Below, in pieces: positions 8,429-16,987 of a stretch of DNA of 35,421 nt. The first letter of the stretch is position 1. Each line of letters starts with the position of its first letter. This DNA is from Microcaldota archaeon (lineage in GTDB: Archaea; Micrarchaeota; Micrarchaeia; Micrarchaeales; CABMGC01): positions 1 through 35,421 of the forward strand of contig JAJYIA010000003.1 in the NCBI GenBank assembly GCA_021796295.1. Reading direction: 5' to 3'. The translations under genes were made by a program, and so were the position numbers. The notes beneath the pieces were generated by a model that saw only the letters and a list, made by a program, of their open reading frames with translations, had not been told where the DNA came from and searched no databases.

Positions 8429-9085
8429 ATGGATGTGAAATTTCTAAAGTGGACAGGACATGCTGGGTTCATGCTTGAGAGTGAGGGAAAGCACATATAC
8501 ATAGACCCGTTTAACATAGGCGAGGCCTCTAAAAGGGCCGATGCGATACTCATAACGCATCCTCATTTTGACCATATGAGCCAGAAGGATATAGAGGCCA
8601 TTGCCGATGACGAAACAGAGATTCTGCTTCCGAAGGACAGCGTGGAAAAACTTCAGCGCGGCAGGAAGACAGGCGTAGAGCCCGATAAGGAGTACACCGC
8701 AGCAGGCATAAAGGTGGAGACGATACCGGCTTACAATGTGGTAAGGGAGCGGCTAAACAACCATCCGAAGGAGAAGAAATGGGTAGGATACATTGTAGAG
8801 GCTGAAGGCCTGCGGATATACCATGCAGGCGACACTGATTTTATACCTGAGATGAAAGGCCTGGAGGTTGATCTCGCGCTGATTCCTATAGGCGGCACAT
8901 ACTGTATGGGCCTTGACGAGGCCATAGAGGCCGCGAAGGCGATGCATGCCAAGAGCATTGCGCCGATGCACTACAAGGCCCTTCTGGGAAAGGAAGGCAG
9001 CAAAGAGGCGGAGGAAAGGTTCAGAAAAGAAGTGAAGAACAGCATGATACTGAAGGAAATTGCTGGGCCGAGATACTCTTTTTAG
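8429..9085 (+). CDS. Metallo-beta-lactamase-fold hydrolase (UPF0173/COG2220-like)
   Basis: ITHPHFDHMS, YHAGDTDF, MHYKALLG metal-binding motifs. Confidence 0.9.
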   Translation: MDVKFLKWTGHAGFMLESEGKHIYIDPFNIGEASKRADAILITHPHFDHMSQKDIEAIADDETEILLPKDSVEKLQRGRKTGVEPDKEYTAAGIKVETIPAYNVVRERLNNHPKEKKWVGYIVEAEGLRIYHAGDTDFIPEMKGLEVDLALIPIGGTYCMGLDEAIEAAKAMHAKSIAPMHYKALLGKEGSKEAEERFRKEVKNSMILKEIAGPRYSF

Positions 9086-9128
9086 GTAGGAAAACTGGAG
9101 TTGCACGCTTTATTGGCTCGGTGATAAA

Positions 9129-9520
9129 GTGGAGAAAACTAGAGCTGCAATATTAGCTGCGCCTATCGCTTTGGCGATGTTGCTTATGGTAGGCACAGGC
9201 TCTGCGCACGCAGAGCCGGTCTACGTGACATTCGTGAATGCAGGCAGTGTTCCGCAGGGTTCAAAGTTGGTTTTGAACATAACATATAATGTAACCACTG
9301 ATGAGGACTCTGGGTTTGTGGGATGCTGGGCCTTGGACACATACACAAAGCACGTGCAGACCTGGGAGGAGACGAATGGCAACTTTTATGTAGTCACGAG
9401 ATACGACGGTACATTCAGCACGTTTGCCGAAGCGCTTAGCCCTTAAGGCGGGGTCACTGGAAGCAGCGACGCCACAGGCACTTTCTCTGGAGGCTATGTA
9501 GACACATTTAGCGGTACTTG
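9129..9520 (+). pseudogene. Secreted/surface protein interrupted by in-frame TAA (9444-9446) and truncated by the repeat element at 9521
   Basis: Signal peptide MEKTRAAILAAPIALAMLLMVGTGSAHAEP; same frame continues past TAA as GGVTGSSDATGTFSGGYVDTFSGT and then enters the 232-bp repeat. Confidence 0.7.
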
Positions 9521-9752
9521 CCAACACCGTGCGCCGAAGGCGCAGCGCCGATTTTCACAAAGCTGTCGCTATTCATGGTATCACGTCTGTGGCAGTTCCA
9601 AGCCGTGTTAAAACCGCGGCTCCACTGCCACTACGAAAAGATGTTGCAAGAAAACGTTTACGTTAGATGCGGCGACTGCGCTGCAGGGTGCAATTCGTCC
9701 GGACGCCCTGAAGGGCGTGGCTTACTTGCACCTCCAGACCACCCAATCAGTT
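9521..9752. repeat. 232-bp direct repeat copy A (solo end of IS200-like element)
   Basis: Near-identical to 12089-12320 (difference noticed: ccaAgccg vs ccaGgccg); contains hairpin ACGCCCTGAAGGGCGT at 9703-9718. Confidence 0.95.
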
Positions 9753-9778
9753 TAATATCTTTTCTGGTTTATTAGATT

Positions 9779-10231
9779 ATGGAAGAATGCGTATTCTGTA
9801 AGATTGTTAAAGGAGATATTCCTTCGTATAAGATATACGGAGATACACGATTTATGGCGTTTCTTGACATATTTCCGAACATAAAAGGACAATCTTTGGT
9901 TATACCAAAGGCGCATTATGATAGTTATGTTTTTGATCTTGATGACAAGGCTTTGACTGATTTCATTGTAGCTACAAAGAAAGTCGCAAGAATTCTTGAG
10001 AAAGGACTTGAGGTAGGCAGGGTGCATATGGTTCTTGAAGGCACAGGAGTGAACCATCTGTACGCAAAATTATATCCAGCAATAGGGATGGGAAAAGGTT
10101 TCAAAGAATTTATAGCTGAAGAAAAAGTGCATTTCGACTCTTACAGAGGTTATGTCACGACTTTAATGGGACCTAAAGCAGAGGATAAAGACTTAAGGGA
10201 AGTCCTTGAGAAGGTAACCAAAAGGAGATAA
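9779..10231 (+). CDS. HIT-family protein with altered histidine triad
   Basis: CVFCKIVKGDIPSYKIYGD...FLDIFPNIKGQSLVIPKAHYD...GTGVNHLYAKLYP. Confidence 0.85.
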   Translation: MEECVFCKIVKGDIPSYKIYGDTRFMAFLDIFPNIKGQSLVIPKAHYDSYVFDLDDKALTDFIVATKKVARILEKGLEVGRVHMVLEGTGVNHLYAKLYPAIGMGKGFKEFIAEEKVHFDSYRGYVTTLMGPKAEDKDLREVLEKVTKRR

Positions 10232-10234
10232 GGC

Positions 10235-11602
10235 ATGACAATAGTATCTATCAATCCTGCAAACGAACAGGTGAACAAGGAATTCGAACCAATTACTCCT
10301 GATCAGGCGCTTGAAATATGTAAATCGGTAAAGGAAGCATTCTACAAATGGAAAGATACTAATATTGATGACAGAACTGCGCTTCTTAGAAGGTTTGGAA
10401 CTGTTCTTGAAGGCAAGAAAGCAGAATATGCAAGGCTAATGGGAATAGAGATGGGCAGGACTTATACCCAAGCTTTAGCGGAAATAGACACATGCATAAA
10501 AATATGCAATTATTTCACCGACAACAGCAAAACCTGGCTTCAAGATGAAGCTATAAAGACAGAATACGCCAAGAGCTATGTGTGCTTTGAGCCTTTAGGC
10601 GTTGTTCTTGCTATAATGCCGTGGAATTATCCATTTACACAAGTTATAAGATGTGCTGCGCCTGCTCTTGCTGCAGGTAATGTAGTAGTACTAAAGCATT
10701 CTAATGTCGTTCCTATGTGCGCTGTTGCCTTAGAAGAAGCATTCAAAGCTGCTGGCTTTCCTGATAAAGTTTTCAGAACCATAATAACAACGCATACTGC
10801 ATTACCTAAACTGATAAAAAGCAAATACATTGATGCGATATCTTTAACAGGAGGCACTGACGCAGGCAAAGCAGTGGCAAAGCTTGCAGCTTCAAACATA
10901 AAGAAGGTAGTGCTGGAGCTTGGCGGATCTAATGCTTTTGTAGTTTTGGCAGATGCAGATGTTGAATTGGCAGCAAAGAAAGCTGTAGAAACAAGAATTG
11001 CCTCTACAGGTCAGAGCTGTTCAGCTTCAAAGAGATTTATTGTAGTTCCAGAGGTAGCTGACGAATTTTCAAGAAGGGTAGTTGAGATAACGAAAAGCTT
11101 GGTAGTTGGAGATCAACTTGATCCAAAAACGCAGATAGGACCTCTTGCAAATAATGAACAGTTGCAGAAACTTGATGAACAGGTGAAAGATGCCATAGCA
11201 AAAGGAGCCGAATTAGAATGCGGCGGCATTAGAGTTGGCAACAAAGGCTTCATATATCAACCTACTGTACTCACAGGAGTTAAAAAGAACATGAAAGTTA
11301 TGAAAGAAGAAGTCTTTGGTCCGGTCATACCAATAATAAAGGTTAGGAATGAGGAAGAAGCAATAAAGCTTGCAAACAGCACTGATTACGGCCTGGGTGC
11401 AAGCATATGGACACGCGATGTCAAGCGCGGCGAAGAGATTGCAAAGAAGATGGAATCAGGAATGGCCTGCGTTAATAGAGGCGCGAATTCAGACTTCAGG
11501 ATGCCATTCGGAGGAGTAAAGAAAAGCGGAATAGGCAGGGAGTTTTCACGCTTCAGTCTATTCGAATTCGTTAATATAAAAACAGTAATAGTCTCTAGCT
11601 AA
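10235..11602 (+). CDS. NAD(P)-dependent aldehyde dehydrogenase (succinate-semialdehyde dehydrogenase-like)
   Basis: IMPWNYPF, SLTGGTDAGKAV, VVLELGGSNAFVVL, STGQSCSASKRF catalytic Cys, EEVFGPVIPI. Confidence 0.93.
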   Translation: MTIVSINPANEQVNKEFEPITPDQALEICKSVKEAFYKWKDTNIDDRTALLRRFGTVLEGKKAEYARLMGIEMGRTYTQALAEIDTCIKICNYFTDNSKTWLQDEAIKTEYAKSYVCFEPLGVVLAIMPWNYPFTQVIRCAAPALAAGNVVVLKHSNVVPMCAVALEEAFKAAGFPDKVFRTIITTHTALPKLIKSKYIDAISLTGGTDAGKAVAKLAASNIKKVVLELGGSNAFVVLADADVELAAKKAVETRIASTGQSCSASKRFIVVPEVADEFSRRVVEITKSLVVGDQLDPKTQIGPLANNEQLQKLDEQVKDAIAKGAELECGGIRVGNKGFIYQPTVLTGVKKNMKVMKEEVFGPVIPIIKVRNEEEAIKLANSTDYGLGASIWTRDVKRGEEIAKKMESGMACVNRGANSDFRMPFGGVKKSGIGREFSRFSLFEFVNIKTVIVSS

Positions 11603-11662
11603 ATATGAATGATGATAAGGGGCTACGCTCCTTATGAACCCTTTGCACGAGCGACTCGGAAG

Positions 11663-11681
11663 CCACGCCCTTTGGGCGTGG
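11663..11681. other. Imperfect-palindromic hairpin CCACGCCC-TTT-GGGCGTGG at the right end of the IS200-like element
   Basis: 8-bp stem just downstream of tnpA; typical of subterminal hairpins in IS200/IS605 elements. Confidence 0.65.
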
Positions 11682-11695
11682 AGGGAGTAGCTAGA

Positions 11696-12144
11696 TCACA
11701 TCGCGCTGACCAACGTTCGTTGCCTGTGATCCTGTGCCTTGACGTATCTCCTTGTTGTCTCTATATCAACATCCCCGACGCTCCTGTAGAATTTCCCTGG
11801 ACTCTAGGAATCACCGTGTGGGTATCTCAGCCTGAACTTTGGCTCGAACCGGAAAAGTTCGTAGGAACTTCTGCCTTTGAGCTGATGAAACACACCACTT
11901 ACGGAAAGAGTCGGCTTTAGTCCTATCACCAGATGGACGTGGTCGTCCTTTATCTCCATCTCGATGATTTTGCAACCAGGTTTCCTTGACTCTTCCTCCA
12001 CGTACCGGCAAGGAAATCCTTAAACCTTTCCTGCCTTGACATATTGTACAGGTATTTCGGGCACCACTCAAAGTGGAAAACAATCTGCCCAACACCGTGC
12101 GCCGAAGGCGCAGCGCCGATTTTCACAAAGCTGTCGCTATTCAT
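11696..12144 (-). pseudogene. tnpA: Decayed IS200/IS605-type TnpA (Y1 transposase)
   Basis: QIVFHFEWCPKYLYNM / KIIEMEIKDDHVHLVIGLKPTLSVSGVFHQLKGRSSYELFRFEPKFRLRYPHGDS * SPGKFYRSVGDVDIETTRRYVKAQ; frameshift near 12000 and in-frame TAG where Trp is expected. Confidence 0.88.
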
Positions 12145-12320
12145 GGTATCACGTCTGTGGCAGTTCCAGGCCGTGTTAAAACCGCGGCTCCACTGCCACT
12201 ACGAAAAGATGTTGCAAGAAAACGTTTACGTTAGATGCGGCGACTGCGCTGCAGGGTGCAATTCGTCCGGACGCCCTGAAGGGCGTGGCTTACTTGCACC
12301 TCCAGACCACCCAATCAGTT
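12089..12320. repeat. 232-bp direct repeat copy B: 5' end of the IS200-like element, including the tnpA start region
   Basis: Near-identical to 9521-9752; hairpin ACGCCCTGAAGGGCGT at 12271-12286; supplies the ksgA stop codon. Confidence 0.95.
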
Positions 12321-13091
12321 AGATTCCTTCACGATTTGCCTTGCGATAGTGAGAAGCCTTTCGGGGCTTATCTTGAAAACTCTCTCGTCAGGGGTTGCCA
12401 CTGCAGAGGCAAGAGCAGCAGCAGAGTTCCTTTCAATCCCTAAAGAAAGCCTTGAGTCCTCTATGGCATTTTTCAGCCTTTTCTTCTTGTGCTGCATAAG
12501 GCATGAAATGGCATTTTCCTCCGCGCGGCTTATATTTAGTGTCTTGGGCCTTATGTATACGACTTCGGAATCCACCCTGGGCACAGGAAAGAAGTAGGAC
12601 CTGGGCACAGGCATTATCTCGGTAACGGAAAGCCTGAGAGCTGAGATGACGCTTAGCTTTGAGTACTTCCGCGTTCCGGGCCCTGCAAGCATGTGCTCGA
12701 CAAACTCTTTCTGCATGCATAGCACGGCCTCCTTGCCCTTTTCAATGATCCAGCCTACGGTCTTGCTCGATAGATTGTAAGGAATATTGGCTATGAGAAT
12801 GTCTATGCCATCTAAGTCGAGCTCTGTGTCGCTGAGCCTGAAGAAATCGGCATTGAGAAGCCTTAGATTCCCGCTTTTCAGGGTAAGCCAGAGGTAATCA
12901 TACAGCCTCTTGTCCTTCTCTACAGCAACAACGCTCTTCGCATTTCTGCATAGCTCTCTGGTAAGAATGCCGCGGCCTGGTCCTATTTCGAGGACGCGTT
13001 TGCCATGGGCGTGCTCTGCCTCAGCCCGGGCCACATGCGCATTGGCAAGGAAGACCTGGCCCAGCTTTTTTGACATGCGCAATGAAGCCAC
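12315..13091 (-). CDS. ksgA: Ribosomal RNA small subunit dimethyladenosine transferase
   Basis: KKLGQVFLANAHVARA, VLEIGPGRGILTREL, ANIPYNLSSKTV. Confidence 0.92.
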   Translation of the reverse strand: MASLRMSKKLGQVFLANAHVARAEAEHAHGKRVLEIGPGRGILTRELCRNAKSVVAVEKDKRLYDYLWLTLKSGNLRLLNADFFRLSDTELDLDGIDILIANIPYNLSSKTVGWIIEKGKEAVLCMQKEFVEHMLAGPGTRKYSKLSVISALRLSVTEIMPVPRSYFFPVPRVDSEVVYIRPKTLNISRAEENAISCLMQHKKKRLKNAIEDSRLSLGIERNSAAALASAVATPDERVFKISPERLLTIARQIVKESN

Positions 13092-13095
13092 CCCG

Positions 13096-13389
13096 TTATG
13101 CCTTGCTTGCTTTGACCCTCTTAAGCCTTTTCTCCACCTCTGCGCTTATACTGTTGCCGAGCAGGAGTATGAATATGCCGACGGCGAGGGTTATCGCACC
13201 AGTATAGAGGTCGCCGTTCTTCGGCGCGCAGCACTGGATGGCTGCTGTGCTGCCCTCAGGTATGTTAGGGCAGTTGCAGATCCTAGCGTTATTCAGCACA
13301 TACCATACCGAAATGGAGACGATTCCGGCTATAATCCAGCCCAAGCCTGCGGCCAGCACCTCTTTTCTCATCGATTCATCCAGGAGCAT
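13096..13389 (-). CDS. Small two-TM membrane protein, unknown function
   Basis: Two hydrophobic segments flanking a Cys-containing loop (ICNCPNIPEGSTAAIQCCAPKNG); adjoins ksgA. Confidence 0.55.
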   Translation of the reverse strand: MLLDESMRKEVLAAGLGWIIAGIVSISVWYVLNNARICNCPNIPEGSTAAIQCCAPKNGDLYTGAITLAVGIFILLLGNSISAEVEKRLKRVKASKA

Positions 13390-13465
13390 CGGCTTTCTAT
13401 TAGCTCAAGAACCTATTCGGTGCGAAAAGTATAAAAAGTTGCATATGCCAATATAATACGGTTAT

Positions 13466-13570
13466 ATGTGCCAAACATGCGGATGCGCTCCGTGCATGAA
13501 GTGCGGTGCAGAGATAAAAAATAGGGTTTGCGCAGGCTGCAGCAAGCCTTCCAAGTCGTGCACATGCTAG
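13466..13570 (+). CDS. Cys-rich mini-protein (34 aa, 9 Cys), probable metal binder
   Basis: ATG..TAG frame reads MCQTCGCAPCMKCGAEIKNRVCAGCSKPSKSCTC; too short for the supplied track. Confidence 0.65.
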   Translation: MCQTCGCAPCMKCGAEIKNRVCAGCSKPSKSCTC

Positions 13571-13819
13571 GAGCAGGGACAATAGGCTGCACCAGCAGCA
13601 TGCAAAAGTTAGCCGAGATAGCTTATGCTGTAGTGTGGTAAACTGTTTTTTACATAATGTTAATGTGGGATTCTGCATTAATGCCTAATGCGCTGGTCTA
13701 GGCATATGCTTTTATACCTATCTGCCCTCTTATGCCATATGGAATGTGTGCAGATGTGATAATACACCTTTCCGATTCACATTAATGGCACGGCTTAAGC
13801 AGTATTTGCTTATGCTTTC

Positions 13820-15070
13820 ATGGATCTATCAACCTCATACCGGGGCGATAACTTGATATCCAGGGAGCTTAAGTGGTATTATGCCTCATTCAATCTCTTT
13901 GTGTTCTCCCAGGGGCTTATCGGAGCATTCCTGAACCTCTTCTTCTTTGCCAATGACTCATACGTGAGCGTGCTTTATTTCCAGCTCTTTGTAATTATAG
14001 GGGTAACTCTCGCGTTTATAGGCTCGGGTTACCTTCTCAGAAGTATAAAACCAAAGGACCTCTACGCAGCAGGTGAGATCGCCAGAGTTGTGATACTCAT
14101 ATCGCTTGTAGCCGCAGCCGGCTTCATATCCAACCTTTTCTTCTTCGGCATACTGTACGGCATATCAGGGGGCCTCTTCTGGTCGGGTAACAATATTATA
14201 ACGTATGACGTAACAGAGAAGATGGACAGGAACGCCTTTATCTCGTTTAACAACATAGCCAGCGGCGTTGCTACATTTGCGGCACCGTTCATGGCTGGAG
14301 TGCTCATACAGTTCTCATTGCTGAGGGGACCGCTGAGATTCCTCTGGGACTTCGCCGCAGCAGGCGCAATACTGGGGCTCTCCGCAGTAACAATACGCAG
14401 GATAGGCAGAGCAGACGGCGAGGTGCTGCCGTCATTCTCGTTTAGAGACACAATTATAAAGGGTAGGAGCATGTACCAGAAATTCAAGGCCTATTTCTTC
14501 CTGAGCCAGATCTTCGCAATACCTTTCCTGATCATACTGCCGATATATGTCTTTCAGATTACAGGCAGCTACCTCATTGCAGGCATCTTCACGAGCTATA
14601 TGGTATTGGCCTCTGTGGCATCAAACTTCATATTCAGGAACGGGGCCAGAAGATGGGATCTCTTCATGAGAATTGCAGTGCTGGCAATCATGCTCTCTTC
14701 GATTACACTCCTCATGCCCAAAATAATACAGCCTCCGTGGAATGCCTTCCTATTTACAGGATTATACACCTTCTTCTCTACTCCGCTTAACAACAAGGCC
14801 GCGTTAAACTTCTACAAGCTGATTGACTCGAACCGCGACATAAACCGCGTCTTCTTCTGGATAAACAGAGAGTATTACATCAATATAGCAAGGGCTCTTG
14901 TTGTCCTGCTTATGTTTGCGCTTCTTTTTGTGTTCAGGGTAAGCAGCCTGGGCCTTTTGCTGATGCTGCCTTTCCTCACGCCTTACGCGCTCATATTCCT
15001 GAAGGTTTCGCATGACGGAATTCCAATGAAGGGAATTAGTCTTATCAGAGGCATAGTGCAGAAATACTGA
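13820..15070 (+). CDS. MFS-like multi-TM transporter
   Basis: 416 aa, about 12 hydrophobic segments, MFS-like layout. Confidence 0.65.
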   Translation: MDLSTSYRGDNLISRELKWYYASFNLFVFSQGLIGAFLNLFFFANDSYVSVLYFQLFVIIGVTLAFIGSGYLLRSIKPKDLYAAGEIARVVILISLVAAAGFISNLFFFGILYGISGGLFWSGNNIITYDVTEKMDRNAFISFNNIASGVATFAAPFMAGVLIQFSLLRGPLRFLWDFAAAGAILGLSAVTIRRIGRADGEVLPSFSFRDTIIKGRSMYQKFKAYFFLSQIFAIPFLIILPIYVFQITGSYLIAGIFTSYMVLASVASNFIFRNGARRWDLFMRIAVLAIMLSSITLLMPKIIQPPWNAFLFTGLYTFFSTPLNNKAALNFYKLIDSNRDINRVFFWINREYYINIARALVVLLMFALLFVFRVSSLGLLLMLPFLTPYALIFLKVSHDGIPMKGISLIRGIVQKY

Positions 15071-15100
15071 AGGCTTTACTCAGAAATGACATATTCCTGC

Positions 15101-15565
15101 CTATAGGCGGGCCAGGACGCCACTCTTATCTATTCTGCCTTTTGCTATCTCAGAAGAGGATATAGGGATGCCGTTCTCTGCCATGACCCTCCTTACCATC
15201 ACTATGCGCAGTGCTTTGAGGCCTTTTTTCCTGCGTATCGTGTTTATCTCCTTAGCTGCAGCAAGAGTTTCAGACGTTACGACAATCACATCAAAGTCAT
15301 TGCTTAGTGAGGGGCCGTACCTGTCGCTTATGGGCATTATGAAAAAGGGCTTGCCGAACCCCCTCAGCCTTTTTATTAGAACATTCTTTCTTTTTGCATA
15401 GGGCTCAGCATAGCCTGGCTTGTGCTTCCTTACATAGGCATCTGTTGTAAGGCCCACATATACCTCATCGCCTGATGCAAAGGCCTTTTTCAGGAATGCA
15501 AGGTGGCCTTTATGCAGATGCGAAAAGGTGCCGCCTATTACAACCCTTCTCATGTTTCTCTGCAT
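15101..15565 (-). CDS. coaD: Phosphopantetheine adenylyltransferase (archaeal type)
   Basis: VVIGGTFSHLHKGHLAFLKKAF nucleotidyltransferase motif and NGIPISSSEIAKGRI. Confidence 0.88.
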   Translation of the reverse strand: MQRNMRRVVIGGTFSHLHKGHLAFLKKAFASGDEVYVGLTTDAYVRKHKPGYAEPYAKRKNVLIKRLRGFGKPFFIMPISDRYGPSLSNDFDVIVVTSETLAAAKEINTIRRKKGLKALRIVMVRRVMAENGIPISSSEIAKGRIDKSGVLARL

Positions 15566-15580
15566 AAATACACCATTGAA

Positions 15581-16891
15581 TTATTTGAATGGTGGCCTGC
15601 GCTTTACGCCAGATACGTATATGATGATGAGCAGGATCGCGACTGCACCCCCTGCCAGAAGGGAGTAGACGGAAAGGCCGTAGAGGAATAGGACGAGCGC
15701 TGCTATTGTTATCAGGGAAAGGAAGGTCCCGAAAGGCATCCTGAACGTGCCGCGCCTTCCATGCCTTATGAAATGAAGCAGGGCGAGACTCATCATCAGG
15801 TACGTAAAAAGAAGGCCGAAGTTTGCTATCGAGGCTATTACATAGATGTTTCCCAACAGCAGAAGCATGAGCATACCTATCACGGCAGAGAGTATCGTGG
15901 CATTTGAAGCGACGTCGCGTTTCCTGTCATATACGCTTAAGCTTCTAGGTATGAGACCATCTGCGCCTATCTGGTACATGACTCTCGAAGCCGTAAGCAG
16001 CCATGAAAGAGTTGCCGATGCTGTTGCGACAAGCGCGCCTATGCCCACTGCGATGAGAAGCAGGGAGGGCGCAGCTGCATTCTTCAGTGCGAACGCAAGC
16101 GGGTCTGCCATGCCCACAGTGTAGCTCGAGGCCGGAGCGAGAAGCAGCAGTGCAACAACAACCATCACGTATACGAGCATGCTTATGGCCACCGAGAGTA
16201 TGATGGCCCTTGCTGCGCCCTTAGCTCCGCCCTTTATTTTGGATGTGAATGTGCTTATTGACTGGAAGCCAGTATATGCGAAGAAGAGGGTTATGCCTGC
16301 TGCAAGAAGGTTGCCAGTGCTGCCGCCTGAGGCTGAGCTGACAGAGAAGAAGTTGGAAGGTCCTTTTGAATAGGCATAGAAAGCGGCAAAGGCGGCGAAT
16401 GCTATTAGTATGCATATTTTGACAAGCACTAGCAGGAAGTCCAGGCCTGCCGCCTTCTTTATGCCGAGCAGGTTTACAATGGCAAGCGCAAGCACAAGGA
16501 TTATTCCCAACACTGCAGGGTAGAAGCCTGATGCAAGGCCCAGCATGCCCGCGAGATATGAACCAAAGCCCAATGCTATCACAGCCACGCCTGCAGAGTA
16601 GCTGAAGTACATCATCAGGCCCGTCACGAAGCCTGCGCCTTTTCCGAAGGCGTTATATACATAGGAATATGAGGACCCAGTGGAATTAGGGAATATCGAG
16701 CCGAGCTCTCCGAGCTCGAGCGCCACAAGCATGGCTATGATGCCTACAAGCACGAATGCGGATATGGAGAGCCAGGCCGAGCCTGCCAGTGCTATGACGC
16801 TGCCGCTGAGCACGAAGATGCCTGCGCCAACTATTGCGCCTATGCCTACGCCTGTTGCCACGGCCACGCTAACGCGCTTCCTGCCAGCCAT
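15581..16891 (-). CDS. APC-superfamily amino acid permease
   Basis: VGIGAIVGAGIFVLSG N-terminal motif and multiple TM segments; start chosen at MAGRKRVSVA (16891) rather than 17068. Confidence 0.85.
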   Translation of the reverse strand: MAGRKRVSVAVATGVGIGAIVGAGIFVLSGSVIALAGSAWLSISAFVLVGIIAMLVALELGELGSIFPNSTGSSYSYVYNAFGKGAGFVTGLMMYFSYSAGVAVIALGFGSYLAGMLGLASGFYPAVLGIILVLALAIVNLLGIKKAAGLDFLLVLVKICILIAFAAFAAFYAYSKGPSNFFSVSSASGGSTGNLLAAGITLFFAYTGFQSISTFTSKIKGGAKGAARAIILSVAISMLVYVMVVVALLLLAPASSYTVGMADPLAFALKNAAAPSLLLIAVGIGALVATASATLSWLLTASRVMYQIGADGLIPRSLSVYDRKRDVASNATILSAVIGMLMLLLLGNIYVIASIANFGLLFTYLMMSLALLHFIRHGRRGTFRMPFGTFLSLITIAALVLFLYGLSVYSLLAGGAVAILLIIIYVSGVKRRPPFK

Positions 16892-16987
16892 GATTCTCTT
16901 TGCATAATGAGCCTTATAGCAGTTTCGCTGCACATGTTCGCTGTAGGATTTATAAAGGAGAAGCGGCCATAACAGTATGTGGTTTTG

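Noticed and set aside
11615-11635. Stem-loop ATAAGG...CCTTAT after the ALDH gene as a terminator
   Set aside because: No T-run follows and it is short; it may just belong to the element's right end.
11609-11920. + strand 103-aa ORF after the ALDH gene
   Set aside because: Lies across the IS200 right end and antisense to tnpA; no protein-like motifs.
12044-12322. + strand ORF MYRYFGHHSKWKTICPTPCAEGAAPIFTKLS... (and its twin at 9518-9775)
   Set aside because: Translation of the repeat in the sense opposite to tnpA; duplicated only because the DNA is duplicated.
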